Shown: positions 56,205-64,000 of the stretch, in pieces
How positions within the stretch are numbered: position 1 is the first letter of the stretch
Layout: each line of letters opens with the position of its first letter
Assembly: GCA_934047225.1 (NCBI GenBank)
Contig: OW204001.1
Span: 10,214,201 to 10,278,200 of the forward strand
Reading direction: 5' to 3'
DNA: 64,000 nucleotides
From: Ypsolopha sequella
Lineage: Eukaryota > Arthropoda > Insecta > Lepidoptera > Ypsolophidae
Translations under genes and position numbers: made by a program
The notes under the pieces: model-generated
What the model was told of the DNA's origin: nothing
What the model saw: only the letters and a program-made list of their open reading frames with translations
The model's database searches: none

Positions 56205-56495
56205 AGGGTGACATGTATTATTCATACCGGAGACTTGGTAAGATATCAGTATCATGGATAAATAACACTTTTTGTTAATTTCACAAAATACTCGAGGCTG
56301 GGCTTGCGTTTGTATGGAACACGAAAAATACAATTTATGAATTTCATAAAAAGGGTCATTGAACCTTGATACTGAGCACTTGTCATGTCTTCAGTATGAA
56401 TTTGGCTGTATAATTAAATGTCACCTTGTTTATAAGGTAATATTTAATCAAGCACCCGAATTCATACTGGAGACTCGGTTAGTGATCAAGAACAA
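56205..56495 (-). repeat. LINE 3'-tail fragments, minus strand
   Basis: The minus strand reads GATCACTAACCGAGTCTCCA, GTATGAATTCGGGTGCTTGA and TAAATATTACC, the region found at 60067-60130 and, diverged, at 2698-2785. A second shorter copy lies in front of it (56380-56425), and a third may start at 56208. Confidence 0.6.
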
Positions 56496-57249
56496 TGTTT
56501 AAAGACAAATCAGGCGAAATAAAAAAAAATGTTTTGCTCTTGTACTGCCTACACCAGGGTTTGTTTTAAAACTAGCCCAGTTCGTACAGGAGCAAAAAAT
56601 TTTTTTGTGATTTTCGAAAAAAAGGATTGTAACTACTAAAGTTTCTCAATCGTACAGAATTATTAATAAAATACGTGTTTTAAATACCAGTAACTCCATT
56701 TATGATGTGAGGATCAGCAGTTTAGAATTGGGCCCAACCCATTCTTAACTAAAGAGGCGTTACTAAAATATTAATAATTTAATTGATATTTCGTTCGAAC
56801 AAACTTGAATACACTTATAGCTTTATGGAAAGAAACGTCACCCGGATTCCAGAAACATGTAATAACATGGAAAGAAACAAGGACGTATTAGCGATCTTAT
56901 TTTACAGCGTCGCAAGGGTCAAGATACCAGGCATAAAAACTTTTACTTAGCAACTGGCGAGAGTATAATTTTTTAGAGTTCCCATGCAATAAAACAAACA
57001 TAAGTATGGTCCTAGAGAATGTGTCAAATTTTACGATGTTGAAACCAAACCATGTATGTATTTTTTTGAAACTTGAAAAATATTGGAAGAGACACAGGGC
57101 TGCAAAACAAAATATTTTGTGATTAAATTTGTACTGCTAGACTCGAATTCTGAAAGACTGCTTTTGGTTATAAGTTAACAACTGAATGACTCTAGGTTGG
57201 GACTCTGAGATGTATTTTTCTGGTTTTAAAACTGGTTCTGGTGGTTTTA

Positions 57250-57641
57250 ATAGTAGATTATGCTACAAGGGCGCAAAGGAATAAATTACGAGGACGATTT
57301 AAAACACGAGCGTAGCGAGTGTTTTAAACGTATCCGAGTAATTTATTGCTCTTACGCCCGTGTATCATACTACGTTTTTCAATGCATAGTGTGAGGAAAT
57401 GAAAACAAATATAATCTTGTGAACTTTAAATTATGATTGGCTCAAAAGGATTGTATCCAGAGCCGTTAAACAGTGGGAAAAAAGTATAACATCTATGGTA
57501 CACAGCAAAGGCTGCAGGTTAGCCAACCATTGCAAACAAATAAAAAAATAAAAAAATAATAAAGCCCTAGGGCAAAATAATCGACTTTCTGTTCGGTTTT
57601 GATGCATAAAAAGTGGGCCTTTACGAGCACTTGCATTGAAA
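57250..57641 (+). mobile_element. About 390-bp MITE-like repeat, copy 2
   Basis: Direct copy of 26247-26642, including the 5' hairpin and the GGCCTTTACGAGCAC close. Confidence 0.8.
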
Positions 57642-59985
57642 AAGTACGTTAGTGGAGGTAGAAGAAGTGAAGGCAGGCTTTGACAGTCGAAAATGTTTTA
57701 TAGTATATATTTGCGTTTAAAATAGAGAAGTTTTATTCAGAAGGACGTTTAAATTTCTATATTTTCAGTTTATTTATATTTTGACTTAGACTACGATGCA
57801 ACAACACTGTATTTTTGATACTCTGTATAATGTAGCGGACAAAATATAATAAAATTTAATGTGTTTCACGCTGTCGACTGTTTTGTTGAGTTTTAGCTAA
57901 ACAAACCTCAAGTCGGATTTGACAACTAATTAATTTACGAAATAATGTGTCTGGAAGGAAGGCGGAGCTCAAAACTGTGCAAAATCTGGAAAAAACCGTG
58001 CTTGGCGATAAAGAAAAAGTACAGGTTGATCTATGAAACATGTCTCGTACATGATTTCTTAGATTAAAATAAATACCTCTAGGTCATAGATAGTCGAGGG
58101 ACACTCAGGTAAGAGTGGACCCACGAGGTCACCTAAAGTCTGGATTTTTCACTCGTACGGGAGGAAAGGAACGTTTATAAGAAAACGTGTCTCTTTGTTT
58201 GTGTTATGAAGTTTTAGCGTCGGTTCTGAAATAATTTATATTAGCGACGTGCACGGTTGTAATCCAGAGCTCTGAAATTAAATCTCGCGATCGAAATAAA
58301 TAATATCTTTTCAGAGTAGTATCACCACGTACCAGTACCAGTACGCGAGTGTTTTGGCTCCTGCCAAATATATTTGTGTCTATATATTCACTTTCTAATA
58401 CACACACAAATCTCCACTAGACATAATGTGTTATCAACAAGATACTTCCCCCTTTTTGTACTTAGAATCGTCTAAGTTTTCTCTGGAACTGCTTACCTTA
58501 GATCGTAGGGGAGTCCAATGGGTTTTTAGATGCTGAAATGATGGAGGGGCTTCAATCGAATTTCATTATATTTCTATTTCCCATATAGCTATTTTCTTTT
58601 AACACATTTTTACGTAGCGGAGCTGATTAACGAAAGGACTCCCCGAAAAAATTTTTTAGACGTTAGGGTTCATATTTTAGCTTTTGTTTGTGAGTGCTGT
58701 AGTATGAAATGTTGTCTTTATCTTAGGAACCACAGAGGTTTAGGGGTTGGTTTTTGGAGACTATGTCTTGCCAGAGTTCTGGTTCCCAAAATCCAGTTAG
58801 CCAAGATAAGATCCCTTGCTATGTTGCTTGCGTGTGATTCTAGAACCGTTCGGGGTTCAACGGCTGTGAGCTGGAAGACGCACCTTCAAAAAACCATCCA
58901 AAACGTCGAGAGTAAATAGAAAAAATCGTACAACTGACTGGATATCTAATCGTAGGAAAGATGAATGCTTAAGTGATGTTTTGCGAGGGTTTTGTATGAC
59001 TGAGTAAATTTCTAGGGCCATTTAGGTGAACTAGGATGGCTAGCTCGTTCGCAGGAATTAGCTGGAAGCGTTGTCGTTCTGTGCGATAGCGTGTGGACGT
59101 CTATAAAGGTAAGATGGGAAGGCGTTTTCTAAATCTGTAGGACCCCCACTTCAGTTTGGACTCATCTGGGTCTAGAATCCCCTCAAATACCAAAAATCTA
59201 GCTAAATCACCGTACAGCGTGCAGCCACCGTGCCTCGGGTTTCTACGGTCCATCGACCCCTTTTTCTTACCCAAATAATTGCAATATTATATTTTACACA
59301 CACACACATTTTACTATATTATCCAATATTTACTTAATAATTTATCTTATTAAAAATATAACGTCGCGCAACTTACGAAAGTGTTGTTCGTTAAACGCCT
59401 CACAGAGTGTCAAATCAAAAGTGGTTTTACATAGTGATTTAGTCATAATGTGTTTTGTTTCCCTTGGATTTTCAATGGCCTTGAAGCCTTGAACTATAAC
59501 TGAGTTCCAAAATACAGCTAAGTCGTATCATTTAACATATAACCAGTACATTATTTTTTCTTGAATACATTATTTTCTGTTGTTAAATTTATGATGAACA
59601 TTGTTTTGAGCATTACCGTTTTGTTACACAACGTAGTGTCCTAATCTTCTAGACGATCACACAAATAAATCACGACCAATGATTTTGTTAGTAATTAATT
59701 AATCGATGTACTCTCAAGTATGTCATAATAACGTAGGAGACGTAGAGAGGTATATACATTACTATAACTTCATTCTACGGATGGTACCGCTTCCAGTGAT
59801 CGTCTTTTAATTATTATATAAATACATACTAGGTAGGTACTATAAGTACATATGACTGTACATAACACATATGTATATACATGTATAAGCAAGGTATATT
59901 AATTCATTACAGCAAAGCCCGTCTAGGACTTTATTTTATTACAGAGTGATACTTGCGGTCAGATCCATTTGTTACAGAATGGTAC
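57642..59985. other. Noncoding, no gene seen
   Basis: No domain in any frame. Microsatellite-like ACACACACACACA at about 59297. Confidence 0.4.
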
Positions 59986-59989
59986 TCGT

Positions 59990-60135
59990 GACCAGGAACA
60001 CATTTGTTCTCTTACAGAAGTTTTCGCAGTCACAGAAAATCCCTTTTTACAGGATCATTGAACTTCGTTTCTGATCACTAACCGAGTCTCCAGTATGAAT
60101 TCGGGCGGTTGATTAAATTTCACCTTTAAAAAGTT
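59990..60135 (+). mobile_element. LINE 3' tail copy
   Basis: AGGATCATTGAACTTCGTTT, CTGATCACTAACCGAGTCTC, GGGCGGTTGATTAAATTTCA and AATAAAG match the family nested at 2690-2790. Preceded by loose repeats of TTACAGA.. at 59935-60015. Confidence 0.6.
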
Positions 60136-60413
60136 AAATAAAGATTACACATATTAAAATTACAAAGTCACTGTATTTTTATATCATATTAAACTTAGAA
60201 TAATATTTAAAACAAGGACATTTCTCCAGTAAAGAATTTAAATGAAAATATAACATAATTTTGTCACAAAAAATGTCTTCTCATTTCTTATTGTCTTATA
60301 TTAATATTATTATTATTGATTAAAAAAAAAAGTTAATTAGTTTTTTTTTGTGAAGTTTTAAATTGTGATAATATTAAAAACTCTAATACTATTCAATTCA
60401 ATTGCTTTAAACA

Positions 60414-63160
60414 TCAATCACAACTGTTTTTGTCATCGAAGAGATAGCCATAATCTTCTTTTATCAGATCAGAAGCTCGTTCTCCAACCATCATCACGAT
60501 AGCTACTGATTCTCCACTAACCATCGAAGGCATAATACTAGCATCAACCACACGAATACCAGGCACACCATGGACCTTGAGTCTGCTGTCAACCACGCCA
60601 TCATCACCCATCTTGCAAGAACCTATAGGCATCATATATGATATTGTGACCTGCTTTGTGTAACATCTAAGATAATCATCTGATCCAAACTCAAATTCAG
60701 CACATTGAGGTAAATCTAATTTTATAAATTCAGAATTAACTTCCTTAAAAGGCAATGTATCTTTCATTTTAATTGCTTTTTTTACTCCTTCTACTAACCG
60801 ATCTAAATCTTCTTCAACTGTAAAAAAGCCCGTATAAATTTTTGGATCATCTCTCGGGTCTTTGCTTCTCAAGGTAACATTACCAACAGATTTTGGATTT
60901 TTGAGCAACGTTATATGAATAACTGTGTCGTGTTTTAAATTATCTAAAGATAAAGAGTTACACAAACTAAGTTGAAAGTTAAAATTTGAAAGACAAATGT
61001 AGTACAGAAGTGGTGAAGCAGTACTTACGATAGCAGGGGTGTTCTCTATATCGGGTAAAATTGCGCTTTCATTTTTAGTAAGACTGAATTCTCCATAAAT
61101 TATTGGAAAAGGTGATTTATCAAGATTTAACAGAGAAACAGAAAGTTCAAGAGAATTAACAAGACCTTGTCTTCCACTTATAAATGGAGAAACTTGGGCC
61201 AAATCTTTTACGTTCCTTCCTACTGGTAGATCTGCGATAACCCCTATATTGAATTCCTTTAAATGATCTTTTGGACCTATCCCAGACAACATCAAAAGCT
61301 GAGGTGTTTTATATGATCCAGCTGATAAGATTACTTCGTTATTTGCATAAAATTTGTTAGTATCGCCATTTTCTCTAATGACTTCTATGCCTTCCACCTT
61401 ATTATTTTTACAAAAAAGTAGTTTGACAGCTAAAGTGTTTTTCAAAAGAAAGAAATTATCTCGTTCCTTTATGGGACGAAGATATGCTTGCGCTGCACTA
61501 GTTCGCTCTCCTTCTCGATTGTACGTATGTTGACTACGAGCAAATCCTAATTTTTCTGGATTGTTTATGTCAAGAAGTATAGTGTTATTTAACTCTTTGG
61601 CAGCTTCAAGCATCATATCTTCTAGATCTCCAAACGGATTCGGATGGAGACTTAAATGACTGGAGACACCTACAGGTCCATTTACGCCACGATATTTTCC
61701 ATCGGCGCAGTTTATTATTTCTGGAATTTGAGTATCTTCCAATTTCTTAAAGTATTTAAGGCAAGTATCCCAGTCCCAAAGAGGGTCATTCCAATCTTCA
61801 CACATAATTTTTTTACCCCTGTAAAACAGATAATATTTTAAATATCATTAAGTTATTTTGAGCAAATAATGGTATGGATTATGCATAAGGAATCTAATTT
61901 ATACTAGCGATTGTCGGCACTTGGTGAAACTTGGAAAGCATTTGAAGAAAAACGCATTTTTATACTATTTCACACTTTATTTATTTTACTTAAACCCAAC
62001 AAACCTCGAATATATCACTTAATTTACAAGGGTTTTTATTTATATCTTAACACAAACTACGTGCTTAAAACAAATGTCCATTTCTTAGAACAAAGTATAA
62101 AAACCCTTGAAAATTAATTGATTTATTTGGAGCTGGTTGAATGTAAGTAAAATAGTAAATAAAGTGTGAAATAGTGTAAAGGTGCGTTTTCTTCAGATGA
62201 ATAAGTAATCGGCCAAGTGCGAGTTGGACCTCGCTCTTTTAGCTGTCCATACATATAACCTTCTTTTTAAAGAAGATATTCAATTAGGTAATCTCTTATT
62301 CTATCTTGGTTCTAAGGTAGTAACAAAAAATTTTTTATTTTTTTTGGTAATCCTAGCTGCTTATAAATTGAGGTTTTTAGTATTATGGTACTTATGGTAC
62401 TTATTATACAGGAATAGGCATGATGACTTAAAAATTCTAATTATTCCATCAGATAGATTATCAGAAAATATTGGACACGTATTTTTTTTGTCAATTAAAC
62501 AAAAAATTACGAAGATAAGCCAGCTAAAGTTTCACGTGACGTCACGCCTAAGTACATTTTTTACCGAGGCGTGACGTCATCAGCCCCCACTCCTAAACTT
62601 TGACGCGCTTTATCTCTGTAATTTTTTGTTTGATTGACAAACGAAAAAATACGTATCCAATATTTTTTGATAATCTAAATGTCAGACTAAATAGAATTAT
62701 ATTTTGTTTACACTTTCGTCTACCCTATTAAAATTTTATAACTAGTTAAGTTTGGAAAAAGACCCCTTAACAATAATCTAATGAATTTTTTGATTCCATA
62801 TTCGGTTTTTAGTCAACTATCTACACAAAATATCCAAATTTCAGGTCTGTAACTTATTCCATTTACGATCTAGACTGCTTTTACATACGGCCGGATAGAC
62901 AGATAGCAGTAAAGTGACTTGAATAGGACTTTGTGTTTTCCTTTGGTTCAGGAACCCTAAACGTTCAAAAGTAAAAAGGTAGATAACGATATTCACCTGT
63001 TATATACCGTGAAAGACATGGATGAGCTACCGCCCAGCATTTTTCCCGCGTGTAAAAATAATTGTTGATTCTTCTGAGCCTGGCTGGTAACACCATCGTT
63101 TTCAGATTTAAAAGCCCAATCCACTGTACTGAACTCAGGTAAAATCATTAAAGATGGAAC
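60414..63160 (-). CDS. Gene D: GMC oxidoreductase, last two exons (partial)
   Basis: Exon 63160-62997 (164 bases, same length as gene C exon 3) opens after TTGATTATCAG and ends TATAACAG|GTGAAT. Exon 61818-60414 opens after GTTTTACAG and runs to the stop. The joined frame starts VPSLMILPEFSTVDWAFK and carries HAGKMLGGSSS (first GMC signature), SAGSYKTPQLLMLSGIGP (second), and DASIMPSMVSGESVA. Earlier exons with the FAD-binding Gly motif are not found up to 64000 and must lie beyond. Unlike gene C there is no internal stop (TGG at the position of the gene C TGA). The tail is seven residues longer. The active-site His position is Met and the Asn position is Glu. Located tail to tail with gene C. 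Its 1.18-kb intron holds a lepidopteran repeat. Confidence 0.88.
62212..62958 (+). repeat. 'ggccaagtgcgagt' family element, 747-bp copy (gene D intron)
   Basis: Head CGGCCAAGTGCGAGTTGGAC, tail GGATAGACAGATAGCAGTAA...CAGGAACCCTAAAC. The middle (62450-62690) is a hairpin with arms AGATTATCAGAAAATATTGG and TGTCAATTAAACAAAAAATT, meeting at two TGACGTCA-type boxes. Confidence 0.8.
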
Positions 63161-64000
63161 CTGATAATCAAAATTATTGCACAACTATATATGACTATTA
63201 TTATCACCCAATTTAAACGAGTAGCTTATGTCCGTAACCTTATCTACACCGAAAACCTAATTTGTAACTATGTAAAGCGCTATCTTGCTCCACAGAGCAC
63301 ATAATTGTAATAATGTAATAAAAAAAAAACTGTTTATTTATTTTCCTACAAACTATTACAATTATTCGTACTAATAGTTATTTACACAGTATAATTACAG
63401 AGCATTATAACAGAGGTTTAAATTCATTTGTATCAAGAATTTTACAAGTAAAGGTATTCTTGTGGCTCCAGACTAAGAAAGTTTGACTCGTGGGTGACGA
63501 CAATAAAGTTTTCCGGTAAGTTACATCAATTTCGCAAAGGTAAGGCAATGATTGAGTCGGTCAGTCAGTCAGTTAGTAAGGCAGTTAAATAGGTGTGGGA
63601 AACTATGTATACTAGTTATAAACAGATATGTATATAATTTTAATAGTAATATATTATAAATATTATAATATCATTATAATTTTATATAAAATAATAATAT
63701 GACAGTTTTGTGGTCAGTTTGGAATCAGTTTTAAGAATGTCCTCTGCCTCATCGTATGACATTTTTAGAAGAGTTTCATTCAGTTTTCTTTTAACCTCTA
63801 TGCTCTTCTTAATTCTATACGAGTACCCTATTAATCTAATGTATATATATATTGTTATAAGTGATAAAATACTGATACTACTTAAAAGTCAACAAACACA
63901 TAAAAATAAATATTTATCCATAATGAAGAGAATGTATTTTATAATAAAATAACTCATAACAAACAAATAATTGTTTTAGTATCATGAATCGTTATTTAAA
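63161..64000. other. Gene D intron, noncoding
   Basis: No second exon of gene D recognised. AT-rich, with TAT repeats around 63630-63700. Confidence 0.5.

Noticed and set aside
62224..62574. 116-residue open frame with hydrophobic stretch
   Set aside because: It is wholly inside a dispersed repeat in the gene D intron; the hydrophobicity comes from AT-rich sequence.

Overview
The window is a stretch of arthropod nuclear genome, most likely from a moth or butterfly. The reasons are AT-rich, gene-poor DNA, spliced genes with GT-AG introns, and dense interspersed repeats of types common in Lepidoptera: the 'ggccaagtgcgagt ... agggttccgtac' family, non-LTR retrotransposon tails, a Penelope-like element, tRNA-derived SINE-like units and many MITEs. 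There are no bacterial operons, CRISPR arrays or rRNA genes.

Only four host genes can be supported, in two pairs of paralogues. Pair 1 encodes small secreted proteins: gene A (+, coding exon 14906-15223) and gene B (-, exons 30321-30182 and 25619-25367). They share a Y-A-G/G-Y stretch, N-[RK]-F-G-E and P-Q-D-[EQ]-Q-P-F-W, and differ by one coding intron. Pair 2 encodes GMC (FAD-dependent glucose-methanol-choline) oxidoreductases: gene C (+, four coding exons, 35540-45938) and gene D (-, last two exons at 63160-62997 and 61818-60414, the rest beyond the window edge). Each pair lies tail to tail. Gene C has an in-frame TGA where D has TGG (Trp), and both lack the usual catalytic His and Asn of the family.

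Layout: 0-4.7 kb, a broken CR1/jockey-like LINE with another LINE tail nested in it; 4.7-7.1 kb, lepidopteran repeat copies; 7.9-8.4 kb, a decayed coding stretch; 10.3-12.1 kb, a fold-back element; 12.4-15.2 kb, a candidate promoter and gene A; 17.3-18.2 kb, a Penelope-like insertion with inverted pseudo-LTRs, a 14-bp target duplication and hammerhead-like cores; 19-25 kb, SINE and MITEs; 25.4-30.3 kb, gene B, whose 4.56-kb intron is full of transposon remnants; 31-35 kb, repeats; 35.5-45.9 kb, gene C with introns holding LINE tails, a MITE, a 1.8-kb fold-back and a transposase remnant; 46-60 kb, mostly noncoding with inverted repeats and LINE fragments; 60.4-63.2 kb, gene D.

The four genes show no evident joint pathway beyond arising by local inverted duplication. 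Most of the remaining structure is mobile-element debris. The most notable parts are the compact Penelope-like insertion with its ribozyme-like cores and the GMC pair with changed active-site positions.
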